Below are positions 45,565 through 56,525 of a DNA stretch of 64,000 nucleotides, one piece after another. Below the pieces are notes generated by a model, which did no database searches, was not told the origin of the DNA, and worked only from the letters and a program-made list of their open reading frames with translations. The stretch spans positions 3,411,817 to 3,475,816 of the forward strand of contig NC_036464.1 in the NCBI RefSeq assembly GCF_002775205.1, written 5' to 3'. The stretch comes from Xiphophorus maculatus (Eukaryota > Chordata > Actinopteri > Cyprinodontiformes > Poeciliidae). Every line of letters starts with the position of its first letter. Position 1 is the stretch's first letter. The position numbers were made by a program, and so were the translations under genes.

Positions 45565-48468
45565 GCTGAGTGAAGCTGACACCCCACCCACCTCAAAAAA
45601 TTCAGCAAATAGTCTGAGTGGTTAGTGCTCCGTTTGTGCAGGTTTGTGCCGTAAAAATTTTCGTTTGTGCAGCTTTCGTTTTCGAGATATTAAAAATTAT
45701 ATTTTAGGTCATCCAGAGTTCACCATCCCCCCATGTTGCTCCAAAACAAACCAAACTGGGCTAGTTCGTTAGTGCTCCGTTTGTGCAGGTTTGTGCAGTT
45801 AAAATTTTCGTTTGTGCAGCTTTCGTTTTCGAGATATTAAAAGTTATAATTTTGGCCGATGACGTCACCATCCCCCCATGTTGCACCAAAACAAACCAAA
45901 CTAGGCTACTTCGTTAGTGCTTCGTTTGTGCAGGTTTGTGCCGTTAAAATGGACGTTTGTGCAGCTTTGGTTTCTGAAATATTAAAAATTATTTTTTAGG
46001 TCTTCCGAGTTCACCATCCCCCCATGTTGCTCCGAAACAAAACAAACTGGGCTACTGTTCATCATGAGATATTACATAATTTTCTTTCATATGCCAACTG
46101 ACTTCACCTAAATTGATGACTGTGGCCTGCTCTGGACATAACCACAAAGCAAGCAGTTATTAATTTCGTATGTTATTGTGTAAGTTAAATTCTGCAGATT
46201 TTCAGCTGTTGTACAATGTGTACCTTCTTTTGTTTTGAACTTCAATAAAGATTTACAACAAGAAAAAATTTGTCTCATTTCAAGAAATGTTTTTAGATAG
46301 TAATGTTTTCTCACCAATATAACTTTCTCCACAATAATTGAATCCTGTCAATACATAATTTCAAATCTTTTCTCTCCTGCTTGGCTTTTCGTAAGGTTGC
46401 CAGGTTTGGAAGGTGACTTGGCTCGGGATCTCCAATATCCATCAACTCTGATGCCTTTGCTGACCACATACAGCTGCTTCCATCCTACCCTCACACAACT
46501 CTTTTGAAACCTGTGCACAAAGGGTTCCTGACATGAATCTTTTGGACTGGCCAGTGTGCAGGGAGATGTCGGCGCCTTGGATGGAGCACTGGAGCACCAT
46601 TGGGCTGTTGACCGTTGGCTCTCTGTCACGTCATTTTAACATGGCCTTGACACTCTTTACAGAAGCCTTTGATATCAATGTACTTACTAGTGACAGTTGG
46701 ATAAACTTTTGTTCTTTCCAATACAAATGTACATGTGCTTTTCAACTTTTTCCAAACCAGATCATTAATTATGTGACTCCAAGTGCCAGGTTTTAAAATT
46801 GTGTATTCCCTTTTGCCAGATGATGAAAACTGTCATTGTATTCAACTCTTTCTGGTTTAAATTTAACCCATTCTTCAAATGGAACTTCAAGCTGAAAATC
46901 TGTAAATTGTCCAGAAGAAGTTGTGCCTGAGTGAAACTCTGTGTCCACGGGGCTTTCAGGATCACTTTCTTGATCATTTATTTCCAAGCTTGACCATATG
47001 TTTTGTCTGTTTAGTTTTACAAATGTGTACAGGGCTTTTGCAGACATTTTATTTCCCATCTGCTGACTTAGCTCTGTCCAGACAGCGGCAGCTATTGCCG
47101 TTTTCTAGGATAGCCTCTTTTGACTTGCAGAGAACTGCGAAAAGAGACTCTCTGTCCACTGCTGGCTGTCGAGGCATCTAGTTTAAAAATAAAAAGACTT
47201 TGATTAGCATTGCTCAAAATAATAATTCTGGTCTACATAATTTTGAAGAAGCCACAAAACATTGACATTCTAGCAGAGGCTGCACAGTTACAATAGTCTT
47301 CAACTAAAAAAAGTTAAGTTGGCTTTCCCAGTTTCTCATTTCTACTATTTAAGCAATTTTTTTATATACTGTTTTTATATATTTTTTTAATATAAAATAT
47401 ATTTACTAAATATTAAGTACATTACTTGGATGAACCTTGTTGAACCAATGACGCTGCAGTGCACTTCCGGTTTTACTCTGCAAAAACTTTATTTGCTCAA
47501 GCAACTAGCATGTTAGCTATGGATTTTTGTTGTTGTCGTTTTTTACCCTTTTGCTGCATAATCAGCAGAAAGTAAGTCAACAATGTGAATATAATTGTTG
47601 AAACCACCTCCGAAACCAAAGCACAGTTGAACAGTCATACAAATACACACATTATGTTACGGTCACAGCCGCATGTCCTGTATTGACAGGATTCAATTAT
47701 TGTGGAGAAAGTTATATTGGTGAGAAAACATTACTATCTAAAAACATTTCTTGAAATGAGACAAATTTTTTCTTGTTGTAAATCTTTATTGAAGTTCAAA
47801 ACAAAAGAAGGTACACATTGTACAACAGCTGAAAATCTGCAGAATTTAACTTACACAATAACATACGAAATTAATAACTGCTTGCTTTGTGGTTATGTCC
47901 AGAGCAGGCCACAGTCATCAATTTAGGTGAAGTCAGTTGGCATATGAAAGAAAATTATGTAATATCTCATGATGAACAGTAGCCCAGTTTGGTGTGTTTC
48001 GGAGCAACATGGGGGGATGGTGAACTCGGAAGACCTAAAAAATAATTTTTAATATTTCAGAAACCAAAGCTGCACAAACGTCCATTTTAACGGCACAAAC
48101 CTGCACAAACGAAGCACTAACGAAGTAGCCTAGTTTGGTTTGTTTTGGTGCAACATGGGGGGATGGTGACGTCATCGGCCAAAATTATAATATTTAATAT
48201 CTCGAAAACGAAAGCTGCACAAACGAAAATTTTAACGGCACAAACCTGCACAAACGAAGCACTAACGAACTAGCCCAGTTTGGTGTGTTTCGGAGCAACA
48301 TGGGGGGATGGTGAACTCGGATGACCTAAAAAATAATCTTCAATATTTCAGAAACGATAGCTGCACAAACGTCCATTTTAACGGCACAAACCTGCACTAA
48401 CGAAGCACTAACCACTCAGACTATTTGCTGAATTTTTTGAGGTGGGTGGGGTGTCAGCTTCACTCAGC
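45565..48468. mobile_element. DNA element with 790-bp inverted arms, unclassified
   Basis: The left arm 45565-46354 and right arm 47680-48468 are inverted copies that begin GCTGAGTGAAGCTGACACCC. Each arm has three tandem units of about 145 bases starting GTTAGTGCTCCGTTTGTGCA (left arm: 45621, 45768, 45913), then a 300-base inner part identical enough to give the same 75-codon frame in both arms. The 1.3-kb centre holds the 5' part of an unidentified gene on the minus strand. No clear target duplication is seen. Long arms with subterminal tandem units suggest a cut-and-paste element that has lost its transposase core. Confidence 0.8.
46380..47178 (-). pseudogene. Remnant of an element-encoded gene of unknown family
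   Basis: From ATG 47178 the minus strand encodes MPRQPAVDRESLFAVLCKSK. After a frame slip it continues VWTELSQQMGNKMSAKALYT, FVKLNRQNIWSSLEI and VPFEEWVKFKPERVEYNDSF. After a stop it goes on PGTWSHIINDLVWKKL, TKVYPTVTSKYIDIKGFCKE and DPEPSHLPNLATLRKAKQER. The pieces stay in order and resemble an N-terminal module I associate with uncharacterised animal transposon proteins, but I cannot name the family. The frame runs into the left arm, so the arm boundary appears to have cut the gene; no catalytic domain is present. Confidence 0.5.
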
Positions 48469-48469
48469 G

Positions 48470-48694
48470 ATGCGCGCCCCCGCGACAGGGCGCGCGTTTC
48501 TCAGCATAACAATGTAGCTTCCGCTTCCTGCCGGCTGGCGGCGCTAGAGCCACCGCCAGTCAGCATGCTGGTAAACAACCGTAGAAGAAGAGAAGGAGTA
48601 CAAGAAGAGGAAGAGGAGGACGGAGTTGGAGCAGAGGAAGAACAGCAGCAGCAGCAGAAGAGCAGAGTTATTGATTATCTGATCGATCCGAGAG
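48470..48694 (+). other. Probable tspan14 5' non-coding exon with an upstream ORF
   Basis: A GC-rich stretch ends at the donor AGAG|GTGAGG (48694/48695). It contains ATG 48565 opening MLVNNRRRREGVQEEEEEDG. The first coding exon of tspan14 starts right at an acceptor (CTCCAG|ATG), so a non-coding exon must lie upstream, and this is the best candidate. If joined, the small frame would run across the splice and stop after the tspan14 ATG, out of frame with it. ETS-like TTCCG words upstream fit a promoter. Confidence 0.5.
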
Positions 48695-48719
48695 GTGAGG
48701 AGAAAGGTTCTGATCCAGA

Positions 48720-50787
48720 ATGATTCCGCTCAGGTTCCGCTTCTGTTTTCGGGTTTTAGAGCTCCGTTAGCGGTTAGCACCAACTACTTCCGGTTCGGTC
48801 CAGACTGAGAACCAGAACTAATGGGCCAACCTCAGACTTCAGGCTTTAGAGCAGAACTCTACCAGCTGGAATCCGGTTCGGTTCTGCTAGAACCGGGTTG
48901 TGAGTCGGTTTCACTCTGTCAGCCTGCCGCCGCTTCCGGGGTTATTATGGGATGTTACCGTCATGTAAAGGGTTGGGGGTCAAAGGTCAGAGATTAGAGA
49001 GAACTTTAACCTGAAAGGTTCTTTAACCGGATCATGATCCATTTCCTGTCGGTTCCGAGTTCAGCTCAGTTGGGTTTTACGGTTCTGTTTTAAAGGGACA
49101 ATACTCCCTAATGACCCAGACTCGGGTCAAGGTTCTGGAACATCCTGCTTTGACCCGAACTGGACCTGGGGACCGAACCCCGTCAGGTGGTTCTGAGTGG
49201 AGCTTTAAAGGTTCTTTCTCCGGACCAGAACCCGACCAGAACCGTTCCAGTTGGACGGGTTAGGTTGGGTGAATGATGCTGAGGATTTCAGAGGAAAACT
49301 GGTAAAATAATAATCATCATAATAAACACATTCTTTAGAACTTCCTGTTTCATTAGTTCCCAACATTGACAGGAAGTGATTTTCCTTCCTTTTCATTTGT
49401 AAATTGTAGATTTTGTAGCAAAGTTTTGTTAAATTTCCAATAATCTGTCCTATGATTGTTATGGATTTTAATAGTGATGGTCTCAGTTCCATCACTTTGT
49501 CCACAACGTCCAAACAGACAAAAGTCTCTGAGACTCTAGAGATCATTTATCTGTCCATGTGTGGATCAGATGGTTCTGGATCAGATGGTTCTGGATCGGA
49601 TGGGTCCTGTAGTTTACCTGTAGTTAATAAAACAAAATAAATAATAAATATTTCTTAATATGTACTGTGTCTGATCAATAACTTCTAGAATAACCCATCT
49701 ACCACCGTGTCTGATGCTGAACAGCGCCCCCTGCTGACCTGTTACTGACAGACAAACATCTGGTTCTGTTTCCTGGACAAAATAAAATCTGCTCCCTTAT
49801 TTTGGTAGAAACAAACAGACCCTTCCTCTTTATTTCTAATAATCAATAATAAAAGCAGGAATCAGCTTTTATTATTAAATAAAATAATAAATCTGAAGCT
49901 GTAGAGACAGATCCCACCTCCTTTAGGAAGCAAACCAGTGAAAGTGATTAGGTTATAACTGTGTTATTACCACTCTGTACAGCGTCATGGTTCCTTTCCC
50001 ATTGATGTTGCTGACATAATGGGTCTTTGCGGTTCTCCTCCGGCCTCGGGTTCCTCTCAGATCCTCCAGGTGGTCGTGTTTCTTGGTTCCCTTCCCCGAG
50101 GCGAATCACGCGGTTCTGGACTGAACCTGATGATCGCTGGCCGGTCTGTGGACCTCATCCATCGCCGAGGCGACCGCCGCAGCCTCCGGTTTGGTCCATT
50201 TTAAATCCCAGAACCTGAAGCTCCGTCCAGCAGTGAGTCCTGATCCTCTTTATGGCAGAACTCCAGAGATTTGTTCAGCCCTTCGATGTTTGACGCTTCA
50301 TTGGTTTCCCCATTTCTCTCATTGATGTTTCCAGTTGCAGCCCAGAGGTTCCTGTCTTGTAATTCTCTAAGAGTCGGCTCTTCGTCTTCATTGTGTTTGG
50401 TTTTTGTTTTTCACCTCTTGTCTCTTTAGCTCGGCGTGTTCGGGGAAGAGCTGCTTTCCTCTCCGTCTTTATGTCTTTAATCAGCTCCCAGGTTTCCTTC
50501 TGTCTGTGAAGTTTTCCCTCCTGCATCCTGAGCTAGAAGCTACGTTTAGCCTCGCCACGTTAGCTGCTGCAGGTTTATCTGAATCGTTCTTCAAATCTCT
50601 GCCGCCATCTTGCAGGAAACAGGAAGTCCAAGCAGATTCATATTTGTTATCTAAGAAAAGATGGGATCCGACCAGTCCAGGTTCTGGTTCTGTACTGGTG
50701 AAGCTCTGGATCGGTGTGGCCCGGCTGGTGCTGCTGCAGTGTCTCCCAGTGAAACCAGTTCACCCAGTTTGTGCCGTGTGTCTCCAG
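48720..50787 (+). other. tspan14 intron 1 (presumed)
   Basis: Dominated by GGTTCTG-type words. At 49721-49740 there is ACAGCGCCCCCTGCTGACCT, a CTCF-like core on the minus strand. The minus strand at about 49990-50100 encodes KTHYVSNINGKGTMTLYRVV, which looks protein-like, but I recognise no family and see no intact frame around it. Confidence 0.4.
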
Positions 50788-52655
50788 ATGTACTACTATC
50801 GCTATGACAACCCTGAGGTCAGCTGCTGCTACAAGTACCTGATGTTCAGCTACAACATCATTTTCTGGGTGAGTCACCTGACCCGCTGGACCCGCCAGAA
50901 CCAGAACCTCCTCGCTTCCTGTTGCCATGCAGAAACCAGGAAGTGATGTCAGCAACATGCCGAAGCTTCTCGGCAGCAGGAAGTGACACAGGAAGTTGTC
51001 AAAGAGCAACCAGGAAACAGTCTGGTTCTGGTTCGGTTTGTTTATCCAGTCAGTACTCTCAGGTCCGGTTCTGGTTGCAGAACCTGGGTTCTTCCCTCAG
51101 TGTGACTCTGGTTCTGGTTCTGTTGCAGCTGGCCGGAGCCGCCTTCATTGCCATCGGGTTCTGGGCGTGGAGCGAGAAGGTGAGGCAACCGGACCTCGGA
51201 ACCGCGACCCGTCTGCAGTGGGCAGAACTGACCGACCTGTTCTGTCTGCAGGGGGTTCTGTTGGACCTGACCCGGGTGACCCAGCTGCACAGCTTTGACC
51301 CGGTCTGGCTGGTTCTGGTGGTGGGCGGAGTCACCTTCATCCTGGGCTTCGCCGGCTGCGTGGGAGCGCTGCGGGAGAACATCTGCCTGCTCAAGTTTGT
51401 ACGTCTGACCCGGTTCTGGTTCTGACCCGCACAACATTTAGAGCTGTGGAGCGGACCAGGACCAGAACCGGTTCAGAAACAGCAGCTTTAATCGCTGACT
51501 TTGGTTCTGATCCGTTTCTGATGGATTTCAAACAAAGCAGAATCTGTTGCCACGGCAACCAGAATCTGCAGTTTGTAAATCACAGCCGAAGCCGGGTCAA
51601 AGGTCACCGGGTCGGGCTGCTAAGGGTTAGGATCAGTCTGCAGGTCCAGAACCGGGCCCTGGTTCTGCAACTGCACTGGTTCCGGGTCAGAGCCGGTTCT
51701 AGTCCAGATCTCTGGGGCGACGGGGTTCTGACCTGTGTGTCGTTCTGGTTCTGACCCGGTGTGTTCCGGCCCAGTTCTCCGGGGTGATCGGGTTCATCTT
51801 CTTCCTGGAGCTGACCGTGGCGGTTCTGGCCGTGGTTTTCCAGAGCCAGGTCCGAGAGTGGATCAACAACTTCTTCCTGCAGAACATCAAGGGTTACCGG
51901 GACGACATCGACCTGCAGAACCTCATCGACTCTCTGCAGAAGATGGTACGGCCCCCCGGGTACTGCCGGTACCCCGGCAGCCAGTCTGGTACTGACCCGG
52001 TTCTCCCCGAACAGAACCACTGCTGCGGGGCCCAGGAACCCAACGACTGGAACCTGAACGTCTATTTCAGCTGCAACGGGACCCATCAGAGCCGGGAGAA
52101 GTGCGGTGTCCCGTTCTCCTGCTGCATCCCCGACCCCGCCGTGAGTCCGGTTCCGATCCGAACCCACCTGGGCCTGCCACGAGTCCGGTTCCGATCCGAA
52201 CCCACTTGGTAATCCTGGTTCTGCTCTTTCAGGACTCGGTGCTGAACACCCAGTGTGGCTACGACGTGAGGAACCAGCAGGAGGTGGGTTCAGCTGTTCC
52301 TGTTGGATCTGAGAGGTTCTGTTGGATCTGAGAGGTTCTGTTGGTTCTGTTGGCCCAACAGAAGGAATGGAGTGAAAAGATCTTCGTCAGAGGATGCATC
52401 GTGGCGCTGGAGGAATGGCTGCCACGCAACCTGTACACCGTGGCCTTCATCTTCATCGTCATCTCTCTGCTGCAGGTACCAGAACCCGACCAGAACCCGA
52501 CCCAACTACCTGTTAAGCCTGGCCTGGTTCAGATGTTCTGGATCTGCCTTAAGTAATCTGTAGTTTACCTGCACCTCTCTCTCTGACAGATGGTGGGGAT
52601 CTACCTGGCTCGAACGTTGATCGCCGACATTGAAAAGGTCAAATTCAGCCATTGA
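50788..52655 (+). CDS. tspan14: Tetraspanin-14, TspanC8 regulator of ADAM10
   Basis: Eight exons, 50788-50868, 51129-51179, 51252-51398, 51775-51945, 52015-52140, 52233-52283, 52362-52475 and 52590-52655, give 268 residues (human 270). Four membrane spans are visible (YLMFSYNIIFWLAGAAFIAI; VWLVLVVGGVTFILGFAGCV; VIGFIFFLELTVAVLAVVFQ; YTVAFIFIVISLLQMVGIYL). The large outer loop holds CCG, VPFSCC and eight cysteines in all, the TspanC8 hallmark, plus the site NGT for N-glycosylation. TspanC8 proteins escort ADAM10 out of the ER and tune Notch cleavage. MYYYRY and ENICLL favour TSPAN14 over TSPAN5 or TSPAN17. AATAAA at 53026-53031 is the likely poly(A) signal. Confidence 0.92.
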
Positions 52656-53308
52656 GGCCTCTGCCTGCTGGGGGGCGGAGCCTCGGCCAGGTGTTTTGCA
52701 CCTGGCTGCTGAGTCGCATGTGCCTTCATCTCCTTCTAGTGTGGTCTTCCTCTGATGTGCTCGTTGCTATGGTTACTGAAAATGTCTGACTGAACGTAGT
52801 ATTACTCTGCTGAAGAGCGCCACCTTGTTTTGTCTGCACCTGATGCCTTCACTTCCTGCTTCACCTGAGAGGCCTTCCAGAACCAATCGCTGGCCTTCAT
52901 CACGTCTGATCACCTGAACATCATCAGCAGCAAACACATTACCAGTCCGGTTCCGGTTCTGTTCAGGTCACATGACTTGCTGTTTAATGAATGTGAATGC
53001 CGACACTGGAAAACACGTTGGTCTGAATAAAGTTGTGTTTGAATGTTCTGTGATTGATCAAGGAAACGATTGGTTGATCAGATTATTGACCCTGCCTCAT
53101 TGGGGAGCTTTTATTTTGAAGGGACTGAGTTTTGTGTTTTTTTTACAAAGTGAATTTTAATCTTTTTTATATTCAGAATAATAAAAGTGACTTTTCCTCT
53201 TCTTACGTCTTTTGCTTCATTGATCCAATCGATCCATCCAGGTTTGACCTTTAACCTTTGAAACTTCAGCAGCTGAAATGTCAGTTAATGATCGTGGATC
53301 ATAAAGCA

Positions 53309-53327
53309 ACCAGCAGGTGGCGATGCT
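53309..53327 (+). promoter_or_regulatory. CTCF-like motif before the eml4 promoter
   Basis: ACCAGCAGGTGGCGATGCT matches the CTCF core and lies between tspan14 and the CpG-rich eml4 promoter (about 53330-53672). It could insulate the two head-to-tail genes. Inference. Confidence 0.4.
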
Positions 53328-53672
53328 GCGCCTCTTCCTCAGACCTCCTCCTACGCTCGGCTAACCTCGGCTCCTTTCGGCTCCTCTCCAGCCACAGCAG
53401 CCAGTCGGAAACGCGCAGCAGCGTCGCGGCTCCGCGGCTCGTCTTGCTTTTCTCCCCGCCGTCCAGCCCTCCGGTGCGGCTCTCCCCTCCAGCCCGCAGC
53501 CCAGCGGCGGATCCACGGCCTCTGTGACGGCCGGCCACGGCGCGCAGCGCGGCGGAGCCTGAACCCTTTCCGGCTCTCCTCCTCCGCGGCGGAAAACCCC
53601 GGACGGAGGCCCGCGGTGTGCGCTCCTCCTCCCGCAGGCCTTCGGCCCGGACTCCCGCCTTTCTGCTGAAAA

Positions 53673-56463
53673 ATGGACGGCTTCACCGGAAGTTTGGGTG
53701 AGTACGGGACCCGACGCACCCAGAACCGAACCGAACCTGCTCACCTGCTCGTGCATAGGTAGGAAGGTGAGGGCCGCACGCGCCTCTGGCGGGTTTACAC
53801 GTGTCACTGCTGTTTGTTTCAGGAAGAGGCTGCACCGCCCCTCTGGCCGCTGCAGGGCCACAAAACCAACACCTCCACCCGCAGGAGGGTGTACAGCAGG
53901 GTGTCAAACTCCAGTCCTCGAGGGCCAGTGTCCTGCAACTTTTAGATGTGCCTCTGCTGCACCACACCTGAACAGAATAATTAGGTCATTAGCAAGGCTG
54001 GGAGAACTGACCTACACCAGGAGGAGGTCATTAAGTCATTTCATTCCAGCATTTCGTACCTGTGGCACATCTAAAAACTGCAGGACTGCAGCCCTCGAGG
54101 ACTGGAGTTTGACACCTGTGGTGTACAGAGTCCAAACCTGCCAGAACCGGGTTCTGGTGTGGTCCCAGCTGGGTGCAGCTAGTTCAGGTAGCAGAACCCA
54201 GCTGAACCTGGAGGAACAGAATTGTTTCTAGTCTCCCAAGTCCAGCACAATACAGGTCCAACCGGGTCGAACGGCCCATTAGAAACCAAGGGCAGCAGTG
54301 GTCCTCAGTTGGTTCTGGAGCCCCAGGTTGGGCCACACATAGTCCTCTACTGGAAGCTGATTGGACGATCCATTAGTGCAGGAGTGTCCAACTCCAGTCC
54401 TGCAGGTTTTAACTGAGCCTCAGGTACAAACGGCTTCATCACCTCAGTTCTCCAGAACCTTCACGGCCTCATTGTTCTGTCCAGGTAAAGCAGAGGCTCA
54501 TCTAAAGGTTTCAGGGCAGCAGGCCTCCAGGACTGGAGTTTAACCCCTGGGTCTTAGTGTTTTGGTTCTGATCCAATCCACTGCTCTGTTCTGCTGGTCC
54601 CGTTTCATCTGGTGAACACGGGATCAGTTCACAGGGTCGGTTCCCCTCTAGGGTTCTGTTCCTCTTGGGTTTTGGTTCCCTGATGGGTTTTATTAAAGTA
54701 ACTGGGTCAGAACTGGTTTCAGATCTGTCCAGGTCCTGTCGGATCAGAACCTGTGACCGGGTTCAGGTTGGATCCTCAGCTCTTCTGCAGGCTGTTAATC
54801 ACCCTCAGATTCAATCCAGGTGTGGCAGAAGGGAAACATGCAGGGGTTAAAGGTCACAGTGTAGGGAATACCCCCCCCCCCCCAGGTGTTCTGATACTTG
54901 GAACCATGTAACGGGCCTTCGGTTCTGGTTGTGTTGCTGCGGTTCTGAGCTGGTTCTGGTGTCTGTGCAGACGACAGCATGTCGGCGACCAGCGTCTCCG
55001 ACGTCAACGACCGTCTGTCTGCGCTGGAGCTGCGCGTCCAGCAGCAGGAAGACGAGCTGACGGTGATGAAGGCGGCGCTCGCCGACGTGCTGCGCCGCCT
55101 CGCCGCGTCTGAGGATTCTGGGGCCAACAGGAAGCAGCACGGAGCCAAAGGTAAGGCGCTTCCACCTGTTGCCATGGATACACGCTGCAAGGCGCGGTCA
55201 CCAGCTACGCTGCACCCTGCAGGCGGCGCCGCCATGCGCGAAGCCTCGTCTCTGTCCTGCATCGCCAACGGCGGCACGCCCGGACGCAAGAGAGACTCCG
55301 CCTCCGTCACCAGGAAGGAGACGGTATCTTCGGCCGCCAAGAGGTAAGAACCCACCGGGTCAGCACTGGGGCCGGCAGAACCAGAACCGACCAGAGGGCA
55401 GTAGAAACTTTAGAACCAGAGCAGACCCGACCAGAACCAGAGTAGAACCCATCAGAACTGAAGCTTGGCGCTCTCTCATGGTCCCGGTTCTGTTCACAGC
55501 GGCTCAGAGAAGAAGAAGGAGGCGAGCGGTCAGCGCTCCCACATGGAGGAGATCCAGGAGCATGAGGAAGCTCCGCCCCTAAAGGAGCCGTCACCCAATC
55601 ACTCGTCCCCCATCCTGTCCCACCCCCCCCAGAGGTCGGCCCCGCCCCCTGACTTCGCCAAAGGCCACGCCCCTAAAAGGTTCCACTTCCTGATTTGTCG
55701 GCTGCATCTGACCTGTTTTCCTGCTGATGCTGCTCTGACCTCACCTACTAACCCGTCTCTGAGGCTTTCCCTGCACCTGATTGGCTGAGGGTATTCTTGA
55801 TCAGCCAATCAGGTTTAAGAGTGGGAGGAACTTTGAAACTGCCTTAATGCAGGAGCTGCAGCCCTGACTGCTGTTCTGCTTATTTCCTTATTACTGGGTA
55901 CTTTAACCTGCTAACCAACTACAACCAGCTAACTGTAACCAGCTAACTACCTACAAACTGTAACCTGATAAAGAACTCACCAATTAACTATCCTGCTAGC
56001 TAACCTGTGACCTGCAAACTGCTAACTGACCTGTAGAACCCAGGTCACTGGCTTCTAACTAGCACAGAGGGGTATTGTCTGCATGGTCTGTTTCCATAGC
56101 AACAAACGCTACATAATGTTCTGTCTGATCTCCTCAGGCTACCTTAACCCTTTCAGTCCGCCTTAAGCATCTTCCTCCAGGCTCTTCTCTGATTCTTCTT
56201 CACTGCTGAAATGAGCTGAAGGTGTTTGAAATGAAACCTTTCACTCCTCACCTTGATCCTGCCTTGCTTTTAACTCCTCCCCCTCTGGCTCCTCCCCCTC
56301 TAACTCCTCCCCCTCCGGGTTCTCACTGCGTCTCCTGGTGCTTTGGGTGTTTGTGAGGCAGGGAGTCTCTCTGTTGTTTCTGAGTCAAAGCTTTGACATT
56401 TCAGCGTCAATGAATAAAAAAGTGATGATGAATCTGATGAGAGTTCAGTGATTCCTGCTGCTC

Positions 56464-56525
<62 letters not shown>

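Noticed and set aside
46108-47926. Two identical 75-codon genes in opposite orientation
   Set aside because: They are the same sequence in the two inverted arms of the long-armed element, without recognisable protein similarity.
48565-48723. A separate gene starting MLVNNRRRREG
   Set aside because: It is low-complexity (Glu and Gln runs), ends at a splice donor in the tspan14 5' region, and has no recognisable continuation. A 5' non-coding exon with an upstream frame is simpler.
50019-50526. Coding exon in tspan14 intron 1
   Set aside because: Only short protein-like strings occur, in changing frames. No family was recognised and no consistent splice pair was found.
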